Assembly (NCBI RefSeq): GCF_019801965.1
Contig: NZ_JAHVIA010000005.1
Span: 62,001-126,000 of the forward strand
Direction: 5' to 3'
Length of the DNA: 64,000 nucleotides
Source: Salipiger bermudensis
Lineage (GTDB): Bacteria; Pseudomonadota; Alphaproteobacteria; Rhodobacterales; Rhodobacteraceae
Below are positions 27,531-37,279 of this stretch, piece after piece. Under the pieces are notes generated by a model that worked only from the letters and a program-made list of their open reading frames with translations, had not been told where the DNA came from and searched no databases. Every line of letters begins with the position of its first letter. Positions within the stretch are counted from its first letter, which is position 1. Made by a program: the position numbers and the translations under genes.

Positions 27531-29527
27531 TCGGCGGCGAGCGGCTGGTCGCGGCGGGCCTTGGCGTTGGCCGAGAGCTCGGCCATCAGCACGCTCGACC
27601 GCGCGATCGGGTTGGTCAGGTAGAAATCCTTGACCGCGTAGCGGAACGACGCGTCGCCCAGTGAGCCCGGCTCGGTGCTGGCCCAGGTGTTGCCCGGAAC
27701 CTCGTCGATCTGCGCCAGGTGCGGCACCTCGGCCACCAGCTTCTGACGCAGCTGCGGCAGGCTGTCCCACGGCAGCGTCGCGCCGAGCTCGGCGGAGAGC
27801 GCGCGCAGGATCGCCCAGTTCTCCTTGGCCTCGCCCGGCGGGAAGCACGCGCGCATGGCGAGCTGCGGGCGGCCCTCGGTATTGACGAAGAGCCCGTGCT
27901 CCTCGGTATAGGCCGCGCCCGGCAGGATCACGTCGGCGCGGTGCGCGCCGCGGTCACCGTGGCTGCCCTGGTAGATCACCAGCGGGCCCTCGGCGATCTC
28001 GACCTCGTCGGCGCCGAGGTTCCAGATCACGTCGGCGCCGTCGATCGCCGCCTCCATGCCGCCCTCGGTCACCGCGTTCACGTCGAGCGCGCCGACGCGG
28101 GCCGCGGCGGTGTGCAACACCATGAACTTGGCAGAGGCCGCCTCGGCCAGCTTCATCGCGGTCGAGAGCACCGCGGCGCCATCGGCCTCCTGCAGCGCAC
28201 CCTGCCCGACGATGACCACCGCGCCCTCGCCCGCCTCGGCGGCGGAGAGCGCCGCGCGGTCGGCGCCGAGATGCTCGTAGTCATAGGTCAGGTCCACCGC
28301 CTCGCCGATCAGCTTCACGGTGGCGCCGTGCAGCCAGGCCTTGCGGATGCGCGCATTGAGCACCGGCGCTTCCTGCGCCGGGTTGGCGCCGACGAGGATG
28401 ACCTCGCGCGCATGATCCAGATCCTCGATCAGCGCGTTGCCGACATAGGCCGAGCGGTTGCCAGCGGGCAGCTTGGCGCCATCGGTGCGACACTCGACCG
28501 AGCCGCCCTGCCCCTCGATCAGGGTCTTGAGCGAGAACGCCGCCTCCACCGAGGCCAGATCGCCGACGAGGCCCACCGGCTTCTTGGCAGCCTTCAGCGC
28601 CTCGGCGACCTTGCCGAGCGCCTCGGGCCAGCTGGCCGGGCGCAACTTGCCGTTGTCGCGGATATAGGGCTTGTCGAGGCGCTGGCGGCGCAGGCCGTCC
28701 CAGACGAAGCGGGTCTTGTCGGAAATCCACTCCTCGTTCACGCCGTCATGGTTGCGCGGCAGGAAGCGCATCACTTCGCGGCCCTTTGTGTCGACCCGGA
28801 TGTTGGAGCCGAGCGCATCCATCACGTCGATGCTCTCGGTCTTGGTCAGCTCCCAGGGGCGGGCGGTGAAGGCGTAGGGCTTGGAGACCAGCGCGCCCAC
28901 CGGGCAAAGGTCGATGATGTTGCCCTGCAGGTTCGAGTCGAGCGTCTGGTTGAGGTAGCTGGTGATCTCGGCATCCTCGCCGCGCCCGGTCTGGCCCATC
29001 TGAGCGATGCCCGCCACCTCGGTGGTGAAGCGCACGCAGCGCGTGCAGGAGATGCAGCGGGTCATGTGGGTCTCGACCAGCGGGCCGAGATCGAGGTCGT
29101 CGACGGCGCGCTTGGGCTCGCGGAAGCGCGAGAAATCGACACCATAGGCCATCGCCTGGTCCTGCAGATCGCATTCGCCGCCTTGGTCGCAGATCGGGCA
29201 ATCGAGCGGGTGGTTGATGAGCAGGAACTCCATCACCCCCTCGCGCGCCTTCTTAACCATCGGCGAGTTGGTCTTGACCACCGGCGGCTGGCCCTCGGGC
29301 CCGGGGCGCAGATCGCGCACCTGCATGGCGCAGGAGGCCGCGGGCTTGGGCGGACCGCCCACCACCTCGACAAGACACATGCGGCAATTGCCGGCGATCG
29401 ACAGGCGCTCGTGGTAGCAGAAGCGCGGGATCTCGATCCCGGCCTGCTCGCAGGCCTGGATCAGCGTCATGGCCGGATCGACCTCCAGCTCTTTCCCGTC
29501 GATGATGATCTTGCGCAGGTCACTCAT
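27527..29527 (-). CDS. nuoG: NADH-quinone oxidoreductase subunit G
   Basis: A 666-residue iron-sulfur subunit of the peripheral arm. The N-terminal [2Fe-2S] site ([20 protein letters not shown], about residues 34-53), the [15 protein letters not shown] stretch and the [4Fe-4S] ligands in [15 protein letters not shown] are present, followed by a degenerate molybdopterin-oxidoreductase fold. The ATG at 29527 is preferred over that at 29533 because GGGAAG is then six bases away. Confidence 0.96.
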   Translation of the reverse strand: MSDLRKIIIDGKELEVDPAMTLIQACEQAGIEIPRFCYHERLSIAGNCRMCLVEVVGGPPKPAASCAMQVRDLRPGPEGQPPVVKTNSPMVKKAREGVMEFLLINHPLDCPICDQGGECDLQDQAMAYGVDFSRFREPKRAVDDLDLGPLVETHMTRCISCTRCVRFTTEVAGIAQMGQTGRGEDAEITSYLNQTLDSNLQGNIIDLCPVGALVSKPYAFTARPWELTKTESIDVMDALGSNIRVDTKGREVMRFLPRNHDGVNEEWISDKTRFVWDGLRRQRLDKPYIRDNGKLRPASWPEALGKVAEALKAAKKPVGLVGDLASVEAAFSLKTLIEGQGGSVECRTDGAKLPAGNRSAYVGNALIEDLDHAREVILVGANPAQEAPVLNARIRKAWLHGATVKLIGEAVDLTYDYEHLGADRAALSAAEAGEGAVVIVGQGALQEADGAAVLSTAMKLAEAASAKFMVLHTAAARVGALDVNAVTEGGMEAAIDGADVIWNLGADEVEIAEGPLVIYQGSHGDRGAHRADVILPGAAYTEEHGLFVNTEGRPQLAMRACFPPGEAKENWAILRALSAELGATLPWDSLPQLRQKLVAEVPHLAQIDEVPGNTWASTEPGSLGDASFRYAVKDFYLTNPIARSSVLMAELSANAKARRDQPLAAE

Positions 29528-29623
29528 TGGCATCTTCCCAGACAGAATTTTGGCTCGGCACGGCGCAAAGGCCGCCCGCGGCGCCAGCGAGGCGCATCGT
29601 GGCGTTCTCTGCGCCGCGCCGCA

Positions 29624-30037
29624 TCACCGGGCCCTCAGGAGCGCGCCGATCTGCGAGCCCCTGCTGATTTCTTCGCGGCCGACGCGGCAATAGCCGGCTT
29701 CCTGGCCCAGCGTCACGCCGCGGGCCTCGAGCCATGCCTCGCCCTCGGCGCGCATCTTCTTCTTCTCTTGTTTCGAGGTGACGTAATCCTCGATCTCGTC
29801 TTCGCTATAGCCCAGCGAGCGGGCGCGCGACTTGAGCTTCGCGAGATAGGCGTAGGCGGTGATCATGCGGGCGTCGATGCTGCCGCAGGTGTTGCGGATC
29901 TCGTCGGCGATGCCCACCGCCAGCAGGCCGTCATGGATCTCCTTGACCTGGCCCAGCGGCGCCTTCGCGGTGGCGGCGGCGGGCAGGCTCGCGAGCGCTG
30001 TCGCGCAGGCCAGGAGAAGCGTCTTGATGATGCGCAT
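29624..30037 (-). CDS. DUF5333 protein (secreted), nuo operon
   Basis: A 137-residue protein with a signal peptide (MRIIKTLLLACATALASLPA, cleavage about AAATA-K). The mature part fits DUF5333, a family I know from Rhodobacteraceae. It ends YCRVGREEISRGSQIGALL. A GGAGG site lies 6 nt before the ATG at 30037, fixing the start. It lies between the lipoprotein gene at 30166 and nuoG. A related C-terminal pattern is found in the lipoprotein encoded at 30528-30968, so they are probably paralogues. Function unknown. Confidence 0.85.
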   Translation of the reverse strand: MRIIKTLLLACATALASLPAAATAKAPLGQVKEIHDGLLAVGIADEIRNTCGSIDARMITAYAYLAKLKSRARSLGYSEDEIEDYVTSKQEKKKMRAEGEAWLEARGVTLGQEAGYCRVGREEISRGSQIGALLRAR

Positions 30038-30165
30038 GTCAGTCCTCCGATGCGGGGTTGCGGAGCGCGCGCGCGAGCGCACGCCTCCATCTCCCGACAT
30101 GGGGGCCGCATGTTCCGTTATGCAATAACATGCGCGGCAAGCCGCTGATATGACGGCGAAACCTC

Positions 30166-30519
30166 TCACTCCGCGCAGCGCCCCCGGAAGGTGACCTTGT
30201 TGTCGCTCAGATCGAGCTGCTGGCGCGGCGTCTCGGGACCGACCTGCCAGTCGATATCGGAGGTGCCGAGATACTCGATGCAGTACTTAATGCCCTCGTA
30301 TTCCGCGCCGCCGACGGCACCATCGAGCGAGGCGCTGGCGGGGCCAGCGGTCGCGACGAAGCTGGCGCGGTCGCCCTTCACCGGCTTGGCCTTGCCCGAG
30401 AAGGTGACGCCGCCGTAGTTATAATCGTTCTTGATGCTGCCGCATCCCGCAACCGCAACCGCAGTCAGCGCCAGCGCCGCCCAGGTTCCGATGCCGTTTC
30501 GCTTGCTCACCTTGCCCAT
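30166..30519 (-). CDS. Small lipoprotein, nuo operon
   Basis: A 117-residue lipoprotein: basic start, hydrophobic core ALALTAVAVAGCGS gives the lipobox (Cys about residue 25). The mature part is hydrophilic with three further cysteines (IKYCIEYLG, then RGRCAE). AAGGA lies 4 nt before the ATG at 30519, overlapping the stop region of the previous gene; a TTG at 30531 would add four residues. No family recognised. Part of the run of envelope genes between nuoF and nuoG. Confidence 0.75.
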   Translation of the reverse strand: MGKVSKRNGIGTWAALALTAVAVAGCGSIKNDYNYGGVTFSGKAKPVKGDRASFVATAGPASASLDGAVGGAEYEGIKYCIEYLGTSDIDWQVGPETPRQQLDLSDNKVTFRGRCAE

Positions 30520-30527
30520 CCCGTCCT

Positions 30528-30968
30528 TCAAAGTCTCGTCAGCACCCGGCCCACATCGGAGCCTTCGGCGATCTCCGCCTCGCCCACCGGGCAGAGCGAC
30601 TGCGGCGCCTCGACGGAGCCGCCGCGCGACGCGAGGTAGCCCTCGACCGCCGCGGTGGTGCCGTTGAAATCATGCGATGCGAACACCGCGTCGAGCGCCG
30701 CGCGATCCTCGCCCGCCGCGACCATCTCCTCGGTGGCGCGGTGCACCGCGCCGCCATAGGGCGACGGCGCCATGGTGATCCCCTGCCCGTAGCAGGCATC
30801 GGCGATGCGCTCGGCCACCAGCAGCGTCACCACGCGGCGCTCCCAGCGATCCTCGAGCGCGCCGCCCGAGGGCAGCGCCGCGCCGCTCGACATGGTGGTG
30901 CCGGCGGCACAGCCCGCGAGCAGCAGCGCCGAAACCGGCACGAGGAGATATGAGGCCCGCCGCGACAT
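30528..30968 (-). CDS. DUF5333-like lipoprotein, nuo operon
   Basis: A 146-residue lipoprotein with lipobox LLLAGCAAG (Cys about residue 20). Its last 25 residues (SLCPVGEAEIAEGSDVGRVL) match the end of the DUF5333 protein at 29624 (YCRVGREEISRGSQIGALL) in C-x-V-G-x-x-E-I and G-S, and both have a C in the first helix, so a duplication is likely. The ATG at 30968 has GGAG upstream; a GTG at 30974 overlaps the nuoF stop. Function unknown. Confidence 0.78.
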   Translation of the reverse strand: MSRRASYLLVPVSALLLAGCAAGTTMSSGAALPSGGALEDRWERRVVTLLVAERIADACYGQGITMAPSPYGGAVHRATEEMVAAGEDRAALDAVFASHDFNGTTAAVEGYLASRGGSVEAPQSLCPVGEAEIAEGSDVGRVLTRL

Positions 30969-30970
30969 GC

Positions 30971-32266
30971 TCACTCCGCCGCCATCGCGCCCATGCGGCC
31001 GGTCTTCTTGGCCTTGATGCGATCCTCGATCTCCTCTCGGAAATGCCGGATCAGGCCCTGGATCGGCCAGGCCGCCGCGTCACCCAGGGCGCAGATGGTG
31101 TGGCCCTCGACCTGCTTGGTCACGTCGAGTAGCATGTCGATCTCCTCGACCTCCGCCTCGCCGCGCACCAGCCGGTCCATCACGCGCATCATCCAGCCGG
31201 TGCCCTCGCGGCACGGGGTGCACTGGCCGCAGCTCTCGTGCTTGAAAAATTTCGACAGCCGCCAGACCGCCTTCACCACGTCGGTGTTCTGGTCCATCAC
31301 GATCATGCAGCCGGTGCCGAAGCTCGACTTGTTCTCGCGCATCCAGTCGAAATCGAAGATCGCGTCCTCGAGCTTGTCCTTGGGCAGGATCGGACAGGAG
31401 GCGCCGCCGGGGATGATGGCCTTGAGATTGTCCCAGCCGCCTCGGATGCCGCCGCCGTGCTTTTCGATGATCTCGCGCACCGAGAGCGACATCTCCTCCT
31501 CGAAGACGCAGGGCGTGTTGACGTGGCCGGTGAGGCCCATGAGCTTGGTGCCCGAGTTGTTCTTGCGGCCGAAGCCCGAGAACCAGCTCGCACCGCGGCG
31601 CAGGATGGTCGGCACCACGGCGATGGACTCGACGTTGTTCACGGTGGTCGGGCAGCCGTAGAGGCCCGCGCCCGCCGGGAACGGCGGCTTCATCCGCGGC
31701 ATGCCCTTCTTGCCCTCGAGGCTCTCCAGCAGCGAGGTCTCCTCGCCGCAGATATAGGCGCCGGCGCCGTGATGCAGGTAGAGGTCGAAATCCCAGCCGG
31801 TGCCGCAGGCGTTCTTGCCGATCATGCCGGCGTCATAGGCCTCGTCGATGGCCGCCTGCAGCGCCTCGCGCTCGCGGATGTATTCGCCGCGGATGTAGAT
31901 GTAGGAGGTGTGCGCCCCCATGGCGAAACTGGCGATCAGCGCGCCCTCGATCAGCGTGTGCGGATCGTGGCGCATGATCTCGCGGTCCTTGCAGGTCGCG
32001 GGCTCGGACTCGTCGGCGTTGATCACCAGGTAGGCCGGGCGACCATCGCTCTCCTTAGGCATGAAGGACCACTTCAGGCCGGTCGGGAAACCCGCCCCGC
32101 CGCGGCCGCGCAGGCCGGAGGCCTTCATCTCATCGATGATCCAGTCGCGGCCCTTGCCGATGATCCCGGCGGTCCCGTCCCAGTGGCCACGCTTCTTCGC
32201 ACCCTGCAGCGTGCGATCATGCATGCCGTAGAGATTGGTGAAAATGCGGTCCTCGTCCTTCAGCAT
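30971..32266 (-). CDS. nuoF: NADH-quinone oxidoreductase subunit F
   Basis: A 431-residue NADH/FMN subunit where electrons enter complex I. Seen: the glycine-rich [16 protein letters not shown] (about residues 60-76), [19 protein letters not shown], and the N3 cluster ligands [12 protein letters not shown] with [13 protein letters not shown]. Normal length. It starts 4 bp after the DUF5337 gene. Confidence 0.97.
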   Translation of the reverse strand: MLKDEDRIFTNLYGMHDRTLQGAKKRGHWDGTAGIIGKGRDWIIDEMKASGLRGRGGAGFPTGLKWSFMPKESDGRPAYLVINADESEPATCKDREIMRHDPHTLIEGALIASFAMGAHTSYIYIRGEYIREREALQAAIDEAYDAGMIGKNACGTGWDFDLYLHHGAGAYICGEETSLLESLEGKKGMPRMKPPFPAGAGLYGCPTTVNNVESIAVVPTILRRGASWFSGFGRKNNSGTKLMGLTGHVNTPCVFEEEMSLSVREIIEKHGGGIRGGWDNLKAIIPGGASCPILPKDKLEDAIFDFDWMRENKSSFGTGCMIVMDQNTDVVKAVWRLSKFFKHESCGQCTPCREGTGWMMRVMDRLVRGEAEVEEIDMLLDVTKQVEGHTICALGDAAAWPIQGLIRHFREEIEDRIKAKKTGRMGAMAAE

Positions 32267-32270
32267 CGCA

Positions 32271-32489
32271 TCAGTCCTTGTTCTGCTGGCGCGCGCGCCA
32301 GAGCCCGTAAATCATCCAGATCGCCGTCCCGAACCCGGCGATCGCCGCCAGGTCGAAGAAGGCGCGTGTGCGCTGGGACCATCCCAGCGCCTCGCCGGCC
32401 AGCATGGCGGCGATCCAGGCCAGCCCGGTGCCGGCGATCACGAGCGCGATGATGCGCCCTTGCCGGTTGTGGCGGTCCCGGTCGGTCAT
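32271..32489 (-). CDS. DUF5337 membrane protein, nuo operon
   Basis: A 72-residue protein with two hydrophobic helices ([20 protein letters not shown] and [20 protein letters not shown]) joined by a short loop, and charged ends; it fits DUF5337, which I know from Rhodobacteraceae. A purine-rich AAGGAAAGG lies upstream. It sits 4 bp before nuoF. Two-helix topology and position suggest an accessory membrane protein of complex I; unproven. Confidence 0.82.
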   Translation of the reverse strand: MTDRDRHNRQGRIIALVIAGTGLAWIAAMLAGEALGWSQRTRAFFDLAAIAGFGTAIWMIYGLWRARQQNKD

Positions 32490-32562
32490 GCGGTGGCCCT
32501 TTCCTTGGCCTCGGGGGCGCTGCGACACGCCCATCGCGCCGCGGCCCGTCTTGTCTTTTGCT

Positions 32563-32589
32563 CCCGCCCGGGCGCCTGGCCTGGGCGGG
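32563..32589. repeat. Hairpin in the gap before the DUF5337 gene
   Basis: CCCGCCC (32563-32569) pairs with GGGCGGG (32583-32589) around a 13-nt loop in the 115-bp gap between the HhH membrane-protein gene and the DUF5337 gene. No minus-strand T tract follows, so it is not an intrinsic terminator; it may stabilise processed nuo mRNA ends. Confidence 0.45.
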
Positions 32590-32604
32590 ACGTCCTTGCC
32601 GGCC

Positions 32605-33393
32605 TCAGTAGACCTCGCCCTTGTCGACGCGGGTCGAGAACGCGGTCTCGCCCCCGGCGGCAAGAATCTTCGCCTGGCCGATCCAGTCATCGCGCGACAC
32701 GCGGCCGCGGAAGCCCTTGAGATTGGCGTCCATCCACGCCACCTCAGCGGCGCTCCAGCTGGCGATCTGGTCGAAATGGTAGATCCCCAGATCGTGCAGC
32801 AGCGACTCGAGCTTGGGACCGACGCCCTTGATCTCCTTCAGGTCATCGGCGCCGCTGTCGCGCGGTGCCGAGAGGGCCTCCGGCTGGCTGCCCTCGCCTT
32901 CCGGCGCAGGGGCGGCCCCAGTCTCAGCCCCGGTCTCGGCCTCGCCTTCGTATTTCCATGCGCCCTTGCGCGAGGCCAGTTCGGCCTGGCCGGCAAGCGG
33001 CTTGCTCGGCTTGATCAGCGGCTCTTCGGACGCCTCAGAGGACGCGGACGTGGCGGCGGTCTCCTCGGACGCTGGCGCATCCTCCTCGACCTTGGCCGGA
33101 GCGGGCGCGGCGGCCCGCGCGGGCGAAGGCGCCGGGGCCTCGGCCTTGGATTGCTTCGGCTCGGCGGCCGGCGCGGGCGCGCCGCTCTTGCGGGCGCCGA
33201 GCTTCGGCACCGGGGCACAGGTCAGCCAGACGAACAGGCTCCCCAGCAGCGCCGCCGCCAGGATGCCGAGCAGGATCGCCGCGACGATCCCCTTGTGAGC
33301 GCCGAGCGCAAACAGCGCCACCAGCAGCCCGATCACGGAAGCCGCAATCCAGCAGTTGCGCTTGCAGGTTCCGTTCGTTGCCATGTCCGTCAT
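32605..33393 (-). CDS. Membrane-anchored HhH-domain protein, paralogous to the NuoE C-terminus
   Basis: A 262-residue protein. Two membrane segments lie near the N-terminus (about residues 14-55, WIAASVIGLLVALFALGA then AAILLGILAAALLGSLF). Next comes an Ala/Pro/Glu/Ser-rich linker (about 70-170), and last an 88-residue domain (172-262) with [20 protein letters not shown], a helix-hairpin-helix (DUF4332-like) fold. The last domain is 72 percent identical (65 of 90) to the C-terminal extension of NuoE from the adjacent gene. GGAGG precedes the ATG at 33393. It probably interacts with, or was copied from, NuoE; function unknown. Confidence 0.85.
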   Translation of the reverse strand: MTDMATNGTCKRNCWIAASVIGLLVALFALGAHKGIVAAILLGILAAALLGSLFVWLTCAPVPKLGARKSGAPAPAAEPKQSKAEAPAPSPARAAAPAPAKVEEDAPASEETAATSASSEASEEPLIKPSKPLAGQAELASRKGAWKYEGEAETGAETGAAPAPEGEGSQPEALSAPRDSGADDLKEIKGVGPKLESLLHDLGIYHFDQIASWSAAEVAWMDANLKGFRGRVSRDDWIGQAKILAAGGETAFSTRVDKGEVY

Positions 33394-33428
33394 TCCAGTC
33401 CTCCCCTAAAAGGTCGTGTGGGTCCGCG

Positions 33429-34577
33429 TCAGTCTTCGCTGACGTCCCCCTTCTTAGCACGACCGGAGAATTCCGTCTCTCCACCGGAGGATAGGACTTT
33501 CGCCTGATCCACCCAGCCATCCCGGGTGACCCGGCCCTTGAAGCCCTGCAGGTTCGCGTCGACCCAGGCGACCTCATCCTCGGACCAGTTGGCGATCTGG
33601 TCGAAATGGTAGAAGCCGAGGCTGTGGCACAGCGCCTCGAGCTTCGGCCCGACGCCCTTGATCAGCTTGAGATCGTCGGCGCCACCGTCGCGCGGGGCCT
33701 CGAGCGCCTCGGGGCGGGTGCCGACATCGGCCTCCTCGACCGGGCTTTCGACCTTGGCGGCCGACTCGACCGGCGCTTCGCGCTTGTCCACGCCAGTGTC
33801 ATCGGCCGGAACGCCCTCGGCCAGCTTCGGCGCGTGGGTGTCGGGCTCGGCATCGCCCTTCTCGTCCGAGCGGTCGCGCCACGGGGTGCGCAGCGGCACC
33901 TCGGTGCCGTCGATGCGCTTGACCGTGTCGCCGATCGTGGTGGCGAGCTCGACAGAGGCGTTGTACTCCGCGCGGCCCTCGACGTGCTCGGTCAGAACCA
34001 CCGGCCCGCCCTTGGGCTCGGAAGCATAGCGGCCATTCTGCGGACCCGGCACCGGCACCTTGCCCGCGGCGAGCTCATCGAGGATCTCGGCCAGGCGCTC
34101 GGCGGTGAGATCTTCGTAATAGTCCTTGCCGATCTGGGCCATCGGCGCGTTGGCGCAGGAGCCCAGGCACTCGACCTCTTCCCAGGAGAACTTGCCGTCG
34201 GCGGAGACCTCATGCGGCTTGGGGGCGATCTTGTCCTTGCAGACGCCGATCAGGTCCTCGGCGCCGCAGATCATGCAGGTGGTGGTGCCGCAGATCTGGA
34301 TATGCGCAATGGAGCCAACCGGTTGCAGCTGGAACATGAAGTAGAAGGTCGCGACCTCGAGCACCCGGATATAGGCCATGTCGAGCATCTCGGCCACGGC
34401 CTCGATCGCCGGACGGGTCAGCCAGCCCTCCTGCTCCTGCGCCCGCCACAGCAGCGGGATCACGGCGCTGGCCTGGCGACCGGCGGGATACTTGCTGATC
34501 TGCCCCTCGGCCCAGGCCATGTTGGCTTGGGTGAAGGCGAAACTCTCTGGCTGGTCTGGATGAAGACGGCGAAGCAT
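33429..34577 (-). CDS. nuoE: NADH-quinone oxidoreductase subunit E with C-terminal HhH extension
   Basis: A 382-residue protein. The first 190 residues are a normal NuoE thioredoxin-like [2Fe-2S] subunit (N1a): ligands lie in [17 protein letters not shown] and [16 protein letters not shown]. After a long acidic linker, residues 290-382 add an HhH domain ([20 protein letters not shown]) shared with the membrane protein encoded next. E. coli NuoE has about 166 residues and Paracoccus Nqo2 about 239. A long NuoE is known from Rhodobacter capsulatus, so the fusion is a family trait. Confidence 0.93.
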   Translation of the reverse strand: MLRRLHPDQPESFAFTQANMAWAEGQISKYPAGRQASAVIPLLWRAQEQEGWLTRPAIEAVAEMLDMAYIRVLEVATFYFMFQLQPVGSIAHIQICGTTTCMICGAEDLIGVCKDKIAPKPHEVSADGKFSWEEVECLGSCANAPMAQIGKDYYEDLTAERLAEILDELAAGKVPVPGPQNGRYASEPKGGPVVLTEHVEGRAEYNASVELATTIGDTVKRIDGTEVPLRTPWRDRSDEKGDAEPDTHAPKLAEGVPADDTGVDKREAPVESAAKVESPVEEADVGTRPEALEAPRDGGADDLKLIKGVGPKLEALCHSLGFYHFDQIANWSEDEVAWVDANLQGFKGRVTRDGWVDQAKVLSSGGETEFSGRAKKGDVSED

Positions 34578-34587
34578 CGGGCAGTTC

Positions 34588-34896
34588 CTATTGGGTCAGC
34601 ACGCAGACGAGCGGGATGTTCGGGACGGTGCGGTCGGGGGACTCCCCCGCCAGTTCCTTGAGCAGCACGGTCTGACGCTGGTTCTGAGTTTCGATGTTGT
34701 CGGCGATGAAACACAGGTACATCTCCGTGTCCTTCATCATGCCGAAGCTCGCATTCCCGGCCGGCGAGGTGGCGAAGGGCGCGAACCCCTCCGCCGCCAG
34801 CTCGGAGACGAAGGCATAGCGGCTTTCCCCCACCTCGATCGCCGCGGCCAGACCCGGCGCGCAGGCAAGCGCTGCAATGAGGGAAACCACACGCAT
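34588..34896 (-). CDS. Small secreted protein, nuo operon
   Basis: A 102-residue protein with a signal peptide ([19 protein letters not shown], likely cut after AAA) and a mature part of about 83 residues with two cysteines (MYLCFIADN and PLVCVLTQ) that may form a disulfide. No family recognised. Its ATG at 34896 shares a base with the stop of the upstream lipoprotein gene (TGATG), and it precedes nuoE by 10 bp, so it is an integral member of the operon. Confidence 0.75.
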   Translation of the reverse strand: MRVVSLIAALACAPGLAAAIEVGESRYAFVSELAAEGFAPFATSPAGNASFGMMKDTEMYLCFIADNIETQNQRQTVLLKELAGESPDRTVPNIPLVCVLTQ

Positions 34897-35213
34897 CAGG
34901 CGGCCGCCTCCGGCGCGGGGGCGTCGACGCTCGGCGTGCAGGCGCCGGTGGTCAGGCGGAAGCCGCCGGCCTCGCTGGCCACGCCGGCGCCGGCCGCGAC
35001 GCGGTAATTGGCGACCTGCTGGATCTGCTCGCGGGTCAGGCCCGTCTGCAGCTCGACCGGCAGGTAATCAGATTCGTAATCGAGCGTGCAGCCGATCGAG
35101 GCGACGGCCTCGTCAAAGGCCCGCAGCTGCGCGTCGTCGATGCCCTGGGGCGGCAGCGCGAGGCAGCCGGCGGTGGCGATGAGCGGCAGCAGCAGCCAGC
35201 TTTTCTTCAGCAT
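34896..35213 (-). CDS. Small lipoprotein, nuo operon
   Basis: A 105-residue lipoprotein. The signal peptide ends in the lipobox ATAGC (Cys about residue 17), starting MLKKSWLLLPLIATAGCLAL. The mature part has the alternating pattern DDAQLRAFDEAVASIGCTLD and a Cys near the end. GAGGGAACGAG lies before the ATG at 35213. No family recognised. It couples to the secreted protein gene by a 1-base overlap. Located 102 bp after nuoD. Confidence 0.75.
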   Translation of the reverse strand: MLKKSWLLLPLIATAGCLALPPQGIDDAQLRAFDEAVASIGCTLDYESDYLPVELQTGLTREQIQQVANYRVAAGAGVASEAGGFRLTTGACTPSVDAPAPEAAA

Positions 35214-35315
35214 CTCGTTCCCTCGTCCTTTTTCTCTGTGCGTCTCTCGGGGTTCCCGGAGACGCCGATTGGCCGGGCACTCCGAGGTGCCCCACCCGTC
35301 ATCACTTTGGTCGCC

Positions 35316-36548
35316 TCAGCGGTCGACCTCGCCGAACACGATGTCGAGCGAGCCGAGGATCGCCGCCACGTCGGCCAGCTGGTGGCCGCGGCAGAGGTAG
35401 TCCATCGACTGCAGGTGCAGGAAGCCCGGCGCGCGCAGCTTAGCGCGGTAGGGCTTGTTGCTGCCATCGGCCACGAGATAGACGCCGAACTCGCCCTTGG
35501 GCGCCTCGACGCAGGCATAGACCTCGCCCTCTGGCACGTGGAAGCCCTCGGTGTAGAGCTTGAAGTGGTGGATGAGCGCCTCCATCGAGGTCTTCATCTC
35601 GGAGCGCTTCGGCGGGGTCACCTTGCCGCGCGCCAGCACGTCGCCCTGATTTTCCGGCAGGCGCAGCTTCTCGAGCGCCTGCTTCATGATCTTCACGCTC
35701 TCGCGCATCTCGGCCATGCGGCAGAGGTAGCGATCGTAGCAATCGCCGTTCTTGCCGACGGGGATCTGGAACTCGAACTCGTCGTAGCACTCGTAGGGCT
35801 GCGCGCGGCGCAGGTCCCAGGCGAGGCCGGAGCCCCGCACCATGACCCCCGAGAAGCCGTATTTCTGGATGTCATCCTCAGTAACGACGCCGATATCGGC
35901 GTTGCGCTGCTTGAAGATCCGGTTCTCGGTCAGCAGGTCATCGATGTCCTGCAGGCGGGCCGGGAACTCGTCGCACCAGGTGTCGATGTCGTCGATCAGC
36001 TCGGGCGGCAGATCCTGGTGCACACCGCCAGGACGGAAATAGGCCGCGTGCAGGCGCGCCCCGCAGGCGCGCTCGTAGAAGATCATCAGCTTCTCGCGCT
36101 CCTCGAAGCCCCAGAGCGGCGGCGTCAGCGCGCCCACGTCCATGGCCTGCGTGGTCACGTTCAGCAGGTGGTTGAGAATGCGCCCGATCTCGCAATAGAG
36201 CACCCGGATGAGCTGCGCCCGGCGCGGCACCTCGGTGCCGGTGAGGCGCTCGATGGCGAGGCACCAGGCGTGCTCCTGGTTCATCGTGCCGACATAGTCG
36301 AGTCGGTCGAAATAGGGCAGGTTCTGCAGGTAGGTGCGGCTCTCCATCAGCTTCTCGGTGCCGCGGTGCAGCAGGCCGATATGCGGATCGCAGCGCTCGA
36401 CGATCTCGCCGTCGAGCTCGAGCACAAGGCGCAGCACGCCGTGCGCCGCCGGGTGCTGCGGCCCAAAGTTGATGTTGAAGTTGCGGATCTTCTGCTCGCC
36501 CGACAGCGCGTCGGTGCTGCCGTCGTCGAATTTCGAGCCGTCCATCAT
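35316..36548 (-). CDS. nuoD: NADH-quinone oxidoreductase subunit D
   Basis: A 410-residue subunit of the quinone-binding module, derived from the hydrogenase large subunit. Seen: [24 protein letters not shown] (in parts; the quinone-site His) and [15 protein letters not shown] near the N-terminus, and the C-terminal DIVFGEVDR. Standard length. Separated from nuoC by 106 bp containing two tandem hairpins, and followed by a 102-bp gap before the lipoprotein gene. Confidence 0.97.
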   Translation of the reverse strand: MMDGSKFDDGSTDALSGEQKIRNFNINFGPQHPAAHGVLRLVLELDGEIVERCDPHIGLLHRGTEKLMESRTYLQNLPYFDRLDYVGTMNQEHAWCLAIERLTGTEVPRRAQLIRVLYCEIGRILNHLLNVTTQAMDVGALTPPLWGFEEREKLMIFYERACGARLHAAYFRPGGVHQDLPPELIDDIDTWCDEFPARLQDIDDLLTENRIFKQRNADIGVVTEDDIQKYGFSGVMVRGSGLAWDLRRAQPYECYDEFEFQIPVGKNGDCYDRYLCRMAEMRESVKIMKQALEKLRLPENQGDVLARGKVTPPKRSEMKTSMEALIHHFKLYTEGFHVPEGEVYACVEAPKGEFGVYLVADGSNKPYRAKLRAPGFLHLQSMDYLCRGHQLADVAAILGSLDIVFGEVDR

Positions 36549-36577
36549 CCCAGCTCTCCTCTCATCGCGGGGGCGCC

Positions 36578-36634
36578 AAAAATCTTCGTCCGAAGATTTT
36601 TCGCGGGGCCAAGATTTTTCGTCCGAAAAATCTT
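36578..36634. repeat. Two tandem AT-rich hairpins between nuoC and nuoD
   Basis: Hairpin 1: AAAAATCTTCG (36578-36588), loop TC, CGAAGATTTTT (36591-36601). Hairpin 2: AAGATTTTTCG (36611-36621), loop TC, CGAAAAATCTT (36624-36634). Both are perfect 11-bp stems separated by GCGGGGCC-like sequence. They are very AT-rich against the surroundings, and each is followed by T-rich sequence, so they could attenuate transcription or protect mRNA ends. Confidence 0.8.
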
Positions 36635-36654
36635 CGGCTCTGACGTTGCACGCA

Positions 36655-37260
36655 TCATTTCGCCTCCGCCTTCTCGTCGCCGGGCAGCACGTATTGCGCG
36701 CCTTCCCATGGCGACATGAAGTCGAACTGGCGGTATTCCTGCACCAGGCTCACCGGCTCGTAGACCACGCGCTTGAGCTCTTCGTCGTAGCGCACCTCGA
36801 CATAGCCGGTGGTCGGGAAATCCTTGCGCAGCGGATGGCCGCGGAAGCCGTAATCGGTGAGGATGCGGCGCAGGTCCGGGTGGCCCGAGAAGATGATGCC
36901 GAACATGTCGAACACCTCGCGCTCGAACCAGTCGGCGCTGGGGTGGGTGCCGGTGATCGACGGCACCACGTCATCCTCGCGCACCGCCACGCGCAGGCGG
37001 ATGCGCTGGTTCTGGTACATCGACAGGAAGTGGTAGACCACGTCGAAGCGCTTGGGGCGCTCGGGATGATCGACCGCGGTGATGTCGACCAGCGACGAGA
37101 ACCGGCAGGACGGATCGGTCTTGAGGAATTCGACGAAGCCCGGGATGTTGGCCGGGGTCACGTCGACGGTCAGCTCGTCGAACGCCACGGACCAGCCGAG
37201 CACGCAATCGGGGCGCCGCAGTTCGAGATGGCCGCCGAGTTCTTTCAGTGCTTGCGTCAT
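36655..37260 (-). CDS. nuoC: NADH-quinone oxidoreductase subunit C
   Basis: A 201-residue peripheral-arm subunit, standard length. The signature [20 protein letters not shown] and [27 protein letters not shown] are diagnostic. Unlike in E. coli, nuoC and nuoD are separate genes, as in other alphaproteobacteria. It starts 20 bp after nuoB. Confidence 0.96.
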   Translation of the reverse strand: MTQALKELGGHLELRRPDCVLGWSVAFDELTVDVTPANIPGFVEFLKTDPSCRFSSLVDITAVDHPERPKRFDVVYHFLSMYQNQRIRLRVAVREDDVVPSITGTHPSADWFEREVFDMFGIIFSGHPDLRRILTDYGFRGHPLRKDFPTTGYVEVRYDEELKRVVYEPVSLVQEYRQFDFMSPWEGAQYVLPGDEKAEAK

Positions 37261-37279
37261 GTCTCTCTCCCCGCCTCGC

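Noticed and set aside
29520-29623. Short gene or leader peptide between the DUF5333 gene and nuoG
   Set aside because: The frame has no ribosome site, runs into nuoG and has low-quality composition.
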